Positions 35,709 through 44,588 of a DNA stretch of 64,000 nucleotides are shown one piece after another. A model generated the notes under the pieces. It did not search any database. It was not told the DNA's origin and saw only the letters and a list, made by a program, of their open reading frames with translations. The stretch lies in NCBI GenBank assembly GCA_038396585.1, contig CP121691.1, forward strand, positions 2,976,001 to 3,040,000, given 5' to 3'. The DNA is from Vallitaleaceae bacterium 9-2 (GTDB lineage: Bacteria > Bacillota > Clostridia > Lachnospirales > Vallitaleaceae). How positions within the stretch are numbered: the first letter of the stretch is position 1; each line of letters opens with the position of its first letter. The translations under genes and the position numbers were made by a program.

Positions 35709-38342
35709 TCAGGGCTTTCCATCACTGATAAAACGCTGCCCCGGATTTTTATCAAAGTATTCTATGTAATTATACATACCCACATTATCGACATTCATTT
35801 CACTGGCCCGAATCCTAGGAATACTTAAAGCGCTAAATCGCTCATCATGAGGTGAATAGGCGGGATTCCACCCTACATTTAATACTGCAATATTTTCATA
35901 CGTTTGATCTTCATGTGTTCCAGCTAACAATAATTTTTCCAGCACGTCATCCGATGGCCGTTCTCCATAAGGAAGCGCTAATGTATTGACCTTATAGTCT
36001 TTTATTCCAATCAACTTTTCAAGATCTGCCGCTTGCTGACCAATAGCTTCTTGAATCCCTAGAGAATCAAGCTTTCTTAAACTTGCATGGGCTAATGTAT
36101 GGTTACTTATATCCATACCAGCTTCAATCACGGTATCTACTTTTTGTTTCTCTAGTTCCGGTTCATCAAATACCGTCGGACCATCTGCAAAAAAAGTTGC
36201 TTCTAATGGAAAATCCGGATGCGCTTTGTGAAAATCCATAAAAATGCCCACAAAGGAATCCGGAGCAATTTCACCATCTTCCGTATAGAAAAAATTGTTT
36301 TTATTGGTATCATCCACTGTTATAACGACCGGCGTATATCCTGCTTGTGTTGTAATATTACCCGACGCATAGTCTTTTAAACTAATAGGACGATACCCTT
36401 TTTCATAAAGTGTGTTAAGGTCTTTTTTAAAATTCTCCGGTGTTCGCGTCCATGTCGCTTCCTCTGAACCGATGTTATGGTACATCAGTACCATAACACG
36501 ACCCATTTCATTTGGAACCAAACCTAACGGAAAATCTTCCGGATTCACCCACTCTAACTTTGGACGGACAATTTTAAACACACCATCTTCCATGATGATT
36601 TTATATTGGGCGCCCACCAGTTCAGCATTACCTGATGTAGAACTATAGGTCACATCTACTTTGGCTGTATAGTTTTCATCATCCACTTTCTCAACACTGA
36701 GAATGTCAAAAGATTCAACTTTTATTTTAGATGTATCTAAAGCTTCCGCAAAATCATCATAGTCTTCTTCACGCATTTGTTTTGGCGTCAAAAGATAAAC
36801 CTGACTTTTTCGATCATAACGCTCTGCTGTTAGATAACGATCAAGGGCTTGTTCAGCTGTTCGTCCCACCATATCTTGTCCTTCTTTTGGAAAGGCTTCA
36901 CCGACTTGGTCATGGTAGAAGAATATCATCGGATCATACGTATTACCCGCATCCCAAATAATATATTCATCAATACCAAGTTCTGTAGCTGCAATGATTT
37001 GTTTGGCAATTGTATTCGCATCATAGTTAATATTGCCTGGAATCCATCCTGCTGTAAAACCTTGAATCCATGGTCGAATAATTCCCGGTGTTTTTTGGGC
37101 ACTATTACGTTCAATCGCTTCTTGGAGTGCAATCCGTACCACATCATAAGGATGCTGGTCCGGCACTGCAAAACCATAGACATTTTCTCCATAGTGACTT
37201 GGATAAATCATCGGACATATATAATCTGAAAGGTTTGCCATCTTACGCCAAGTTTGACCTATATCTTCTGGATGATCATCCCATGAACGACTTGCTTGAG
37301 CAAATACATCCACAGATATATGAACATTGTAAGGTTCTAGTGCATTGTTTGCATATTTTAGAAAATCTTCAATCCCTTCGTCTTTGTCTCTAAGATTGCG
37401 CTCTGGAAAATGTGTAATAGGATTGTATTTTGCTGCATTGTCCGGAAAACGCACATAGTCATACTGGATTTCCTTAAATCCACGAAGTGCAGCTTCTTTA
37501 GACACCGCAACGACATAATCCCATACCACCGGATCAAAAGGATTCACCCATGCTGTTCCATTTTTATCACGATATGTTCCTCCAGCATTTAACTGAATCG
37601 TATGCTCTGGAACAACCTCAGCATAGTATGGATCTTTAAAAGCAACAACACGTGCTATACTATAGATATCTTGTTCATCCATATATGTTAGTAAACGCTC
37701 ATAGTCTTTCATTGGTGCATTCTTATGGCTGTCAATGTCTTGCACAAGTTGAATATCACTTTTCCACCCAACATGTCCATGATCATTTTTGACATCAATA
37801 ACAAGGGCATTGATTTCTGTCGCCATACAAATGCCTAAAATCTCTTCAAGACGGTTCACATCGCTAAGACGTGCTTGATCTATTGCTTCTGTTGTCTCAC
37901 CCGCCATATATCGAATATGATCGGCATAGAGTTTAATATCTTCTTCATCAAAATTAAATCCTGCAATATTGCTTGTTACATAAAGCGCTTTTGCTTTTAC
38001 AGTTTTTAACTCTGGGTTAAGATCTTCAATGGATTGAATTTCTGGAAGCGGAACGTAGTATAAACCATCATTCGCTTTATTCTTAGCATCTTGCTCTTGC
38101 TGTTTTTCTACAGCTAATGCCAAGATTTCTTCTTCAGTTGGTTCCGGTTCAGGCTCCGGTTCTGGTTCAGGCTCTGAATTTTGACTGTCTTCTTGCGTAC
38201 CCTCATCTTGGTTTGCGACTTGATCACTCTGCTCTGCTTGTGTCTGAGACGTCGCAGGATCATCGCTATCCGAAGTGTTACTGCATGCTACAAAAAAAAT
38301 ACTAATTAAAACTAATACCATCATCGAATAAATTTTTTTCAT
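35709..38342 (-). CDS. Lipoprotein: putative glycoside hydrolase (PF13200-like) fused to polysaccharide deacetylase-like domain
   Basis: An 877-residue secreted protein. The signal ends at a lipobox (FFVACS), then an acidic and EP-repeat linker. Residues about 100-440 match the putative glycosyl hydrolase family first described as DUF4015 (NALVIDVKNDHGHVGWKSD, VNPFDPVVWDYVVAVSKEA, FKEIQYDYVRFPDN, YICPMIYPSHYG). After a linker domain, residues about 590-870 resemble NodB deacetylases: VMVLMYHNIG, the metal-site-like VITVDDTNKNNFF (usually TFDDG), and SNHTLAHASL (HxxxH). It probably remodels cell-wall or extracellular glycan. The ATG at 38342 has AGAGGATG upstream. Confidence 0.82.
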   Translation of the reverse strand: MKKIYSMMVLVLISIFFVACSNTSDSDDPATSQTQAEQSDQVANQDEGTQEDSQNSEPEPEPEPEPEPTEEEILALAVEKQQEQDAKNKANDGLYYVPLPEIQSIEDLNPELKTVKAKALYVTSNIAGFNFDEEDIKLYADHIRYMAGETTEAIDQARLSDVNRLEEILGICMATEINALVIDVKNDHGHVGWKSDIQLVQDIDSHKNAPMKDYERLLTYMDEQDIYSIARVVAFKDPYYAEVVPEHTIQLNAGGTYRDKNGTAWVNPFDPVVWDYVVAVSKEAALRGFKEIQYDYVRFPDNAAKYNPITHFPERNLRDKDEGIEDFLKYANNALEPYNVHISVDVFAQASRSWDDHPEDIGQTWRKMANLSDYICPMIYPSHYGENVYGFAVPDQHPYDVVRIALQEAIERNSAQKTPGIIRPWIQGFTAGWIPGNINYDANTIAKQIIAATELGIDEYIIWDAGNTYDPMIFFYHDQVGEAFPKEGQDMVGRTAEQALDRYLTAERYDRKSQVYLLTPKQMREEDYDDFAEALDTSKIKVESFDILSVEKVDDENYTAKVDVTYSSTSGNAELVGAQYKIIMEDGVFKIVRPKLEWVNPEDFPLGLVPNEMGRVMVLMYHNIGSEEATWTRTPENFKKDLNTLYEKGYRPISLKDYASGNITTQAGYTPVVITVDDTNKNNFFYTEDGEIAPDSFVGIFMDFHKAHPDFPLEATFFADGPTVFDEPELEKQKVDTVIEAGMDISNHTLAHASLRKLDSLGIQEAIGQQAADLEKLIGIKDYKVNTLALPYGERPSDDVLEKLLLAGTHEDQTYENIAVLNVGWNPAYSPHDERFSALSIPRIRASEMNVDNVGMYNYIEYFDKNPGQRFISDGKP

Positions 38343-38433
38343 TATACATCCTCTTCGCCATTCTTTTGTCATTGTCTAAGTTGCTTGTCTTATTTAGTCT
38401 AACATATATACTATGAAAATCAATATGTTTTTT

Positions 38434-39480
38434 CTATTCCCGATAGACGTCTTCTCTTAGATGAAAGCCATCCTCTATCACGGTTTCATCTAGCGTTTCT
38501 TTTGTAACTGAAAGTACATCGAGTTGAATATAAGGGATATTGCCTTCTCCATTATATATAGTCCGCTCAAAAACAGGTTTTTCCCCTTTTGCAAACTCAA
38601 TCGCCAGTTCAACTGCTGATTGTGCCAACGTTCGAATCGGTTTATAAACTGTCATATGCTGCGTGCCTTCAACAATGCGCTGGCATGCAGATATGTCTGC
38701 ATCATGTCCTGCTACGTAAACCTTCCCAGCCAGCCCTTCCTCTGCAAGGGCTCGAATTGCAGCCTCTGCCAGGCGATCATTCGCGCCAATAATAGCATCA
38801 ATCTCTTGATTTTCATCGAGCAAGCGATTAATCAAATCATAAGCCGGTTCTTCACGCCAATCTTCGGCATAGATCTCAGCAAGAATATTGATGTTACCTT
38901 TTTCAATTTCAGGTGTTAAGACATTCATATATCCTTCATTAAACATATATGAGTTGTTATCATCGGGCGATCCGTTAATAATGACATAATTGCCTTTAGG
39001 CACCTTATCCACGAGTTCTCTAGCCATAAGCTCTCCGACTTTTACATTGTCAAAGGAAATATACGCATCAATGTTTGTATTGCGTATCAATCGATCATAG
39101 GCGATAACTTTAATGCCAGCTTCTCTCGCTTTTTCAATAACATCTGACAAGCCATCACGATCATATGGCACAATCACTAATACATCTACTTTTTTTTCAA
39201 TCATTAACTCAATCTGCTGAATTTGCGTCTCATTATTTTCATTGGCATTATAGACCAATACTTGAGCCCCTTGTTTGGTTGCGTTCGCACGAAATATTTC
39301 TTGGTCTCGTTGCCACCGTTCAATAACAAGATTGTCCGAAAGGTAACCTATGGTAATATTTTCTTTATCTGCTCGAACTTTATCTTGGTGATTTTTGTAA
39401 AACACTATCCCAAGTGTTCCCACAATAACCACACTTAAAATGATGATGAATATCTGTGTCTTTTTTTCTTTAATTTTCAT
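38434..39480 (-). CDS. Membrane-anchored XylF-like sugar-binding protein (XylFII-like sensor component)
   Basis: A 348-residue protein with one N-terminal membrane helix (KTQIFIIILSVVIVGTLGIVFY) and no lipobox, followed by a XylF-type xylose-binding fold: NLVIERWQRDQEIFRANATKQGA, VDVLVIVPYDRDGL, GIKVIAYDRLI, INGSPDDNNSYMFNEGY, AGHDADISACQRIVEGTQHMTVYKPIRTLAQSA. It lies 11 bases after a response-regulator gene, not with permeases. In Clostridium beijerinckii an anchored XylF paralogue (XylFII) signals xylose to LytS/YesN; this protein is the likely equivalent. Confidence 0.87.
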   Translation of the reverse strand: MKIKEKKTQIFIIILSVVIVGTLGIVFYKNHQDKVRADKENITIGYLSDNLVIERWQRDQEIFRANATKQGAQVLVYNANENNETQIQQIELMIEKKVDVLVIVPYDRDGLSDVIEKAREAGIKVIAYDRLIRNTNIDAYISFDNVKVGELMARELVDKVPKGNYVIINGSPDDNNSYMFNEGYMNVLTPEIEKGNINILAEIYAEDWREEPAYDLINRLLDENQEIDAIIGANDRLAEAAIRALAEEGLAGKVYVAGHDADISACQRIVEGTQHMTVYKPIRTLAQSAVELAIEFAKGEKPVFERTIYNGEGNIPYIQLDVLSVTKETLDETVIEDGFHLREDVYRE

Positions 39481-39491
39481 CTTACCCCACC

Positions 39492-41087
39492 TTACTTGTA
39501 ATCTGTTGGTGTTACTCCTACAAGCTTTTTAAATAATCGGCTAAAATAGTTCGGATCATTATAACCAATCTCATAACAAATTTCTTTGACAGAATATTTG
39601 TTGGTTTTTAGCATCTCCTTCGCTACATCAATTCGTTTTGAACGAACATATTCTACAAAAGTAACGCCTATTTCTTCTTTAAAAATTTTGCTAAAATACT
39701 GCGGGCTTACGGCCACCTCCTTTGAAATATCATTAAGTCCAATCTCTTCATTATAATGTTGGTCGATATAGTTTTTTGCTGACATGACAATATCTGAAAT
39801 ATGTTGTACATGGGTTTCTTGAAGTAAGCGTGTAATATACTGAATCTTTCCTACACACCAATGTACAAGCTCTGAAAAACTTTCCATTCTGCGAATCTCT
39901 GTTAGGTATGTTGAGTACCCAACTTTGGCTTCATTCAAATTGTTTTTGTAAGATGCGCTTAACACCATAACCATTAATTCCATTGCAATGCTTACAATAT
40001 CCCCCAAATCATTTTGAAACTTCACGCGGATTTTCCCCAAAAAATCTTGAACTTCTTTTGCGACAAGTTCCTCGTTACCACTTTCCATCAATTGCACGAT
40101 ATAGTTTTCATCTTCTTTTATATCAACGTAGGTATATTCTTTTTCACTGCCTTCATGCGCAAAGATATCATTCACATGTAAAATCTCTTCGTTGGCATTT
40201 CTTGAAAGAGCTTGGTTGGCTTCTTCCAGTGAATTTCTAATCTTATCTAGTCGATAACACGAGCCAATCCCCACACAAATATGACTATCTACATCATCAC
40301 GCACACTATCTATGATGGTTTGTGCCAAATGAATCGCTTTAATACGCTGTTGATATTCGTTATCGGTTTCATCTTCTAATACAATGACAACCATACGGTT
40401 AATCACTAAGGGACCAACAATCGATTTGCACTTGTATTTGATTTTGTTTTGAACTTTTGGGTAAAATGTTTGCCCTTTGACCCCTGCTCCAATTCTGTTG
40501 CCTATTTTATCATCGTCGTCTTTTTCACCAAACTCAAAAATCATGACATAACCATAATCTTGATTAATCGTAAACAGCTCCTCATAACGGACCAATTCTT
40601 CACGATAATCGGTGTTTAGCAACAAGGAATATACAAATCCATGCTCAAGGACAGGTATGATTTTTTCTAATTTTTCTCTATTTTCAATTTCAACCGCTTG
40701 TTGCTTTCGCTCCTCATCAATCTCTTGGGTCAGCTTCTCCAAAACATTGAGAAGTTTTTCTTGATTAATGGGTTTAAGGATATATTCGCTGACTCCAAGC
40801 TCTACGGCTTGCTTTGCATATTCAAACTGTTCATAAGCAGAGACAATCACAAAACGAATGCTTGGATAGCGTTTTTTAATGGTCTCTATCGCCTCAATTC
40901 CATTAATGCCGGGCATTTTTATATCCATCAAAATAATATCCGGGCTTACTCGATTGCTCGCTTCAATCGCTTCGCGTCCAGAGCTAGCAGTTGCTACAAT
41001 CTCTATATCCGAAAAATTTTCTTCAATAATAAACTTAATTCCTTCTAATACAATCGGTTCATCATCTGCAATCAGTATTTTATACAT
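39492..41087 (-). CDS. YesN-type response regulator
   Basis: A 531-residue regulator with a receiver domain (YKILIADDEPIVLEGIKFI, acceptor Asp in PDIILMDIKMPGI, SEYILKPINQEKLL), a middle region of about 290 residues and a C-terminal AraC HTH (EIGLNDISKEVAVSPQYFSKIFKEEIGVTF and VKEICYEIGYNDPNYFSRLFKKLVGVTPTDYK). The ATG at 41087 follows GGAGG at six bases and overlaps the kinase stop by eight bases (ATGTATAA), exactly as in the pair at 14441. It probably activates pentose uptake genes such as chvE-mmsAB. Confidence 0.93.
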   Translation of the reverse strand: MYKILIADDEPIVLEGIKFIIEENFSDIEIVATASSGREAIEASNRVSPDIILMDIKMPGINGIEAIETIKKRYPSIRFVIVSAYEQFEYAKQAVELGVSEYILKPINQEKLLNVLEKLTQEIDEERKQQAVEIENREKLEKIIPVLEHGFVYSLLLNTDYREELVRYEELFTINQDYGYVMIFEFGEKDDDDKIGNRIGAGVKGQTFYPKVQNKIKYKCKSIVGPLVINRMVVIVLEDETDNEYQQRIKAIHLAQTIIDSVRDDVDSHICVGIGSCYRLDKIRNSLEEANQALSRNANEEILHVNDIFAHEGSEKEYTYVDIKEDENYIVQLMESGNEELVAKEVQDFLGKIRVKFQNDLGDIVSIAMELMVMVLSASYKNNLNEAKVGYSTYLTEIRRMESFSELVHWCVGKIQYITRLLQETHVQHISDIVMSAKNYIDQHYNEEIGLNDISKEVAVSPQYFSKIFKEEIGVTFVEYVRSKRIDVAKEMLKTNKYSVKEICYEIGYNDPNYFSRLFKKLVGVTPTDYK

Positions 41088-42543
41088 CGACACCCTCCAT
41101 ATTCAGCGGGATTTTTAATGTTATCTTGACACCTTTTCCTAATGCGCTCTCAATAAAAAACAGTTCCTGTTGATGGTAAAATAATTCAAGTCGGTCACGC
41201 ACATTTTTAATGCCGATTCCTGAGTTATTCGAAAAAATATCCTCAAGTTTTTCCTTAGACATTCCAACCCCTGTATCTTGAACAAGAATTTCAACATATT
41301 CTATTTTTTTATGGACTTCAACTCGAATTTGTCCTCCCTCTTCGAGACCGCTAAGTCCATGAATATAGGCATTTTCAACGAGAGGCTGTAAAATCAACTG
41401 CGGAACTTTGACATGCACAGCATCTAAATCAATGTCAAACTCAAATTGTATACGCTTGCCAAAACGGACCTTAAGAAGTTCATAGTAATCCTTAATATTA
41501 TTAATCTCTTCTTCCAATGTACAATGGGTGTCCATTTTTTGTATATTATATCGAAAAAGTCGTGACATGGTCTCCAAAAAATCTCCGGTCTTAGGTGCAC
41601 GTTCAAGGATAGACAACTGTACACCTGCATTAATCGTATTAAACATAAAATGTGGATTAATTTGTGATTGAAGCGCATATAGCCTAGCATTGTCTAATAG
41701 ATGTTCCATTTTAACATTTTTTAGCTGCTCATCTTTAAGTTTTGCTTCTGTTTCTGCTTGTTTTTTCATTTCATCCACATATTCACTAATACTATTTTTC
41801 ATCTTATTAAATGCAGCCGCCAGCAGTAGGAACTCGTCTTCAGAATCCACATGAACATCATCTGTCTGAAAATTTCCTTTTGCAATTTCTTCTGCCGCCT
41901 CTGACAAGTGGGTGATTGGACGAACCATACGTGCTGTAATGTAATAGACGACCGTAAACGCTAATAAAACAAGAATAATCACTATAATGTATGTAATGGA
42001 TTGAAGCAATCGAATTTGATTCACCAAGTCAAGATAAGACTTTGAATTTCGATTAAGTTGCATGTTGTTAAGTTGATCTATATAGTCAAAAATATGTCCC
42101 TTGATGCGTACACTATATTCATAATGTTCGTAATATTTTTCTACATTTCGAAGCCGTTTGTATCCAATGGCTTCGTTGCTTTCATTAAGATACGCTTCAA
42201 TAAGGCGAACAATATTTTTCATCATCAAGTCTTCTTCATTATATATTGGCTCATCAACTTGACCTATATCCTCTTGCAACTGATCGACACCTATCAAGTA
42301 ATTATTTAATCGTGTTGAACTTTTTGATGTCAAAAAACCAAGCAAATCTGCATCAAGGCTATTCATTCTTGATTCTACCTGTGAAAGATAAATATGTTTT
42401 TCAAACATTCCTTGAATTTCTCCTTTGTATCGTTCCATAATACTTAGAGAATACATACTTAATAGAGCCATTAAAAGGATAATGCCTAATGAGTACATCA
42501 TCATATTATTTTTGATTGAACCGAATTTACTGAGTTTTGGCAT
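41080..42543 (-). CDS. LytS/YesM-type sensor histidine kinase with small extracellular domain
   Basis: A 487-residue membrane kinase. Two helices (about residues 15-35 and 180-205) enclose a helical outer domain of about 145 residues, much smaller than in the YesM-type kinase at 14434. A HAMP segment (ARMVRPITHLSEAAEEIAKGNF), a coiled linker, the phosphoacceptor QINPHFMFNTINAG, and ATP-binding boxes PLVENAYIHGL and DTGVGM follow. Its outer domain lacks an obvious ligand pocket, which fits sensing through the anchored binding proteins encoded on both sides. It overlaps the upstream gene by 17 bases. Confidence 0.92.
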   Translation of the reverse strand: MPKLSKFGSIKNNMMMYSLGIILLMALLSMYSLSIMERYKGEIQGMFEKHIYLSQVESRMNSLDADLLGFLTSKSSTRLNNYLIGVDQLQEDIGQVDEPIYNEEDLMMKNIVRLIEAYLNESNEAIGYKRLRNVEKYYEHYEYSVRIKGHIFDYIDQLNNMQLNRNSKSYLDLVNQIRLLQSITYIIVIILVLLAFTVVYYITARMVRPITHLSEAAEEIAKGNFQTDDVHVDSEDEFLLLAAAFNKMKNSISEYVDEMKKQAETEAKLKDEQLKNVKMEHLLDNARLYALQSQINPHFMFNTINAGVQLSILERAPKTGDFLETMSRLFRYNIQKMDTHCTLEEEINNIKDYYELLKVRFGKRIQFEFDIDLDAVHVKVPQLILQPLVENAYIHGLSGLEEGGQIRVEVHKKIEYVEILVQDTGVGMSKEKLEDIFSNNSGIGIKNVRDRLELFYHQQELFFIESALGKGVKITLKIPLNMEGVDV

Positions 42544-43576
42544 TTTCTTCACTCTTTTCTCGCAAAATCGTATCCACATTGCTTTGCTCAATCACCTGAA
42601 TGGATGTGTTAAAGTAATTACTGACAAACGCACTGGTCTTATACTCATAAAAAGCATCAATAACTTTTTCTCCAATGTCGCGATAATCTGTTACAATAGA
42701 TGCTTCGATTATATTTCCTTTTTTAATACTTTCAAGAATCTCTACCTCATCTCCATATCCAATAAGGCTCACTTGACTGACAAGATTATTATCCACAAGT
42801 ACCTGTACGACACCTAATGTGTTGGATGTATTTGTACAAAAAATACCGTTGATGTCTGGATTTGTTTTCATTAAATTCGTTGCTATAATTTCAGCGCTTA
42901 GAACCCCTTCTTCTGTATATAGAACATGTTCTAGGGAAATATCTGGATACTTCTTTAGAATATCTTTAAATCCTAAAACCAAAAGGCTGTCATCAATATC
43001 CGGATATTCTTCATAACTTCTAGGTTCAATAACGGCTATTTTCCCAGAAGTACCTACAGATTTTATCATCGCTTGTGCCGCAATCTCACCAATTGTATAA
43101 CGATTAACTCCGACGTATGTAATTCGCTGACTCGCTGGCAAATCTTCATTCATCGTAATTACCGCAATACCCTCCGATGACAACTTGTTAATCATGGCAA
43201 TCACCTCTGCATCATAATATGCATGGATAATTAAACCATCGACCTGATTATATAAGGCTAATTGCATGTTTTCTAAAAGCTGGTCCCGATAGTTTGCCCC
43301 TTCGATAGAGATAATCTCCGTTGCCACACGGTACTTTTCACTCTTTGCATCAACACCACGTATGAACTCTTCACTATAGGCTTGATTCGCCCCATCCAAA
43401 AGAATCATTACATGATACGTTGCGCTTTCATTTTCTCCCCAATAATATTCATCTGTTGATGATTTGGTTAACTGATAAGATATATAAAATCCAGCAAATA
43501 AAGCCATACTAAGTGAAACCATCAATATGCCCATGACCCAAAAGAATATATGTTTATTTTTGATTTTAGTTAACAT
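42527..43576 (-). CDS. Membrane-anchored RbsB/LacI-like sugar-binding protein
   Basis: A 349-residue protein with one N-terminal helix (HIFFWVMGILMVSLSMALFAGFYI), no lipobox, and a type-I periplasmic-binding fold outside the cell: HVMILLDGANQAYSEEFIRGVDAKSEKY, VDGLIIHAYYDAEVIAMINKL, GIAVITMNED, NPDINGIFCTNTSNTLGVVQVL and VSLIGYGDEVEILESIKKGN. It opens the sensor operon and overlaps the kinase gene. It is distinct from the XylF-like protein at 38434 and may sense a second sugar or act as a co-receptor. GGAGCGG precedes the ATG. Confidence 0.85.
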   Translation of the reverse strand: MLTKIKNKHIFFWVMGILMVSLSMALFAGFYISYQLTKSSTDEYYWGENESATYHVMILLDGANQAYSEEFIRGVDAKSEKYRVATEIISIEGANYRDQLLENMQLALYNQVDGLIIHAYYDAEVIAMINKLSSEGIAVITMNEDLPASQRITYVGVNRYTIGEIAAQAMIKSVGTSGKIAVIEPRSYEEYPDIDDSLLVLGFKDILKKYPDISLEHVLYTEEGVLSAEIIATNLMKTNPDINGIFCTNTSNTLGVVQVLVDNNLVSQVSLIGYGDEVEILESIKKGNIIEASIVTDYRDIGEKVIDAFYEYKTSAFVSNYFNTSIQVIEQSNVDTILREKSEENAKTQ

Positions 43577-43617
43577 AGATCCGCTCCTTTATTCAAGCAC
43601 TTCTTCTATTCTATCAT

Positions 43618-43630
43618 GTTATCGTATAAC
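43618..43630. promoter_or_regulatory. Palindrome upstream of sensor operon
   Basis: GTTATCGTATAAC (arms GTTAT and ATAAC) lies about 45 bases before the first gene of the sensor operon, close to possible -10 sequences. It may be an operator; the evidence is only the symmetry. Confidence 0.3.
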
Positions 43631-43700
43631 AAAATTAATCGATATTAGCATTTTTTTATGGTATGATATAAAAGCTATATTTATATATTAGGAGATGCCT

Positions 43701-44111
43701 ATGAATTTTACAATTATCCATCAGGAAAAAAAACTACCCTCTTTTTATTCTAATGCCATCAAAGAATATCACAAACGCCTGCAGCGCTACTGCAAAATCC
43801 AACTGATTTCGTGTTCTTCTGATGCCGCTATTGCCAAAAAAATGGCTGCATCTGCCTATATCATCGGTATATCCGTGGATACTTCCACCTATACCTCCGT
43901 TGATTTTGCTCACTACTTATCCCAACTTGGAATTAGCGGGCACTCTCGCCTCACCCTTATTATTAATCCCTCCGATGCTATCTTAAACCAGTGTAACGCC
44001 CATATCGCACTCTCGGCGTTAGTTAATGAACCTGGTGTTATCCTCACCCTTTTATTTGAACAAATCTATCGAGCATATAGAATCAACTTAAACCAAGCTT
44101 ATCACAAGTAA
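43701..44111 (+). CDS. Divergent RlmH-like protein with lost SAM loop but intact C-terminal tail
   Basis: A 136-residue protein clearly related to RlmH. The N-terminal SFYSNAIKEYHKRLQRYCKI matches RlmH's KYL..AI.EY.KRLSRYCK, and the end LLFEQIYRAYRINLNQAYHK matches the conserved RlmH tail (EQIYRAFRI...PYHK). About 25 residues after the first helix are missing compared with RlmH (usual length about 159). The SAM-binding VIGGSLG loop is replaced by LIINPSDA, and FPHQLMR by NEPGVIL, so it is probably not a methyltransferase by itself. AGGAG supports the ATG at 43701. It is convergent with rlmH, overlapping it by ten bases. Confidence 0.8.
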   Translation: MNFTIIHQEKKLPSFYSNAIKEYHKRLQRYCKIQLISCSSDAAIAKKMAASAYIIGISVDTSTYTSVDFAHYLSQLGISGHSRLTLIINPSDAILNQCNAHIALSALVNEPGVILTLLFEQIYRAYRINLNQAYHK

Positions 44112-44560
44112 TCTCTTATTTCCGCTATTTTTTGAACAAGAATCAAGCGCATCAATTGATGCGGAAACGTCATCTTTGAAAAAGAAATCGCTGTATTGGA
44201 GCGTTTTAACACCGCTTCACTGAGTCCCAATGACCCGCCAATAACAAAGCAAATTCTGTCTTTATTGGTTTGACCGGCTTTTTTTATAACTTTTATAAAA
44301 GCATCTGTTGTCACTTCTTTTCCTAATATCTCTAAGGTAATAACATACATATCGTCTTTGATCACACGTAACAGCTTTTCACCCTCATGGTCTTTGACCT
44401 GTTCTTCCATTGCAACGGATAGATTTTCCGGTGCCTTTTCATCATCCATCTGAATAATGGATACGGGTATCGTCTTTTTAATCTCTCGTATATAATGTTC
44501 AATCCCAGTCACCAGGTATTTTTCCTTGATTTTGCCTACACATACAATTACTATTTCCAC
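44102..44560 (-). CDS. rlmH: RlmH 23S rRNA pseudouridine-1915 methyltransferase, C-terminal tail missing
   Basis: A 152-residue SPOUT methyltransferase family member. Normal RlmH features are present: VIVCVGKIKEKYLVTGIEHY at the start, DDEKAPENLS, EGEKLLRVIKDDMYVITLEILGK, the SAM-binding knot FVIGGSLGLSEAVLKRS, and FSKMTFPHQLMRLIL. After LILV the protein ends QKIAEIRDYL, without the conserved YRA-x-x-I...PYHK tail that contributes to the RlmH active site. Other frames on this strand do not encode the tail, so this is not a simple frameshift. The start is GTG with AGAGG upstream. The convergent gene carries a good tail, suggesting a heterodimer. Confidence 0.85.
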   Translation of the reverse strand: MEIVIVCVGKIKEKYLVTGIEHYIREIKKTIPVSIIQMDDEKAPENLSVAMEEQVKDHEGEKLLRVIKDDMYVITLEILGKEVTTDAFIKVIKKAGQTNKDRICFVIGGSLGLSEAVLKRSNTAISFSKMTFPHQLMRLILVQKIAEIRDYL

Positions 44561-44588
44561 ACAAACCTCTTTTCACTTGCTTGTTTAA

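Noticed and set aside
44102-44160. Frameshift or sequencing error as cause of the missing RlmH tail
   Set aside because: I translated the other two frames of the minus strand past LILV and found no YRA or PYHK sequence. A point error cannot restore the tail, although a larger rearrangement cannot be excluded.
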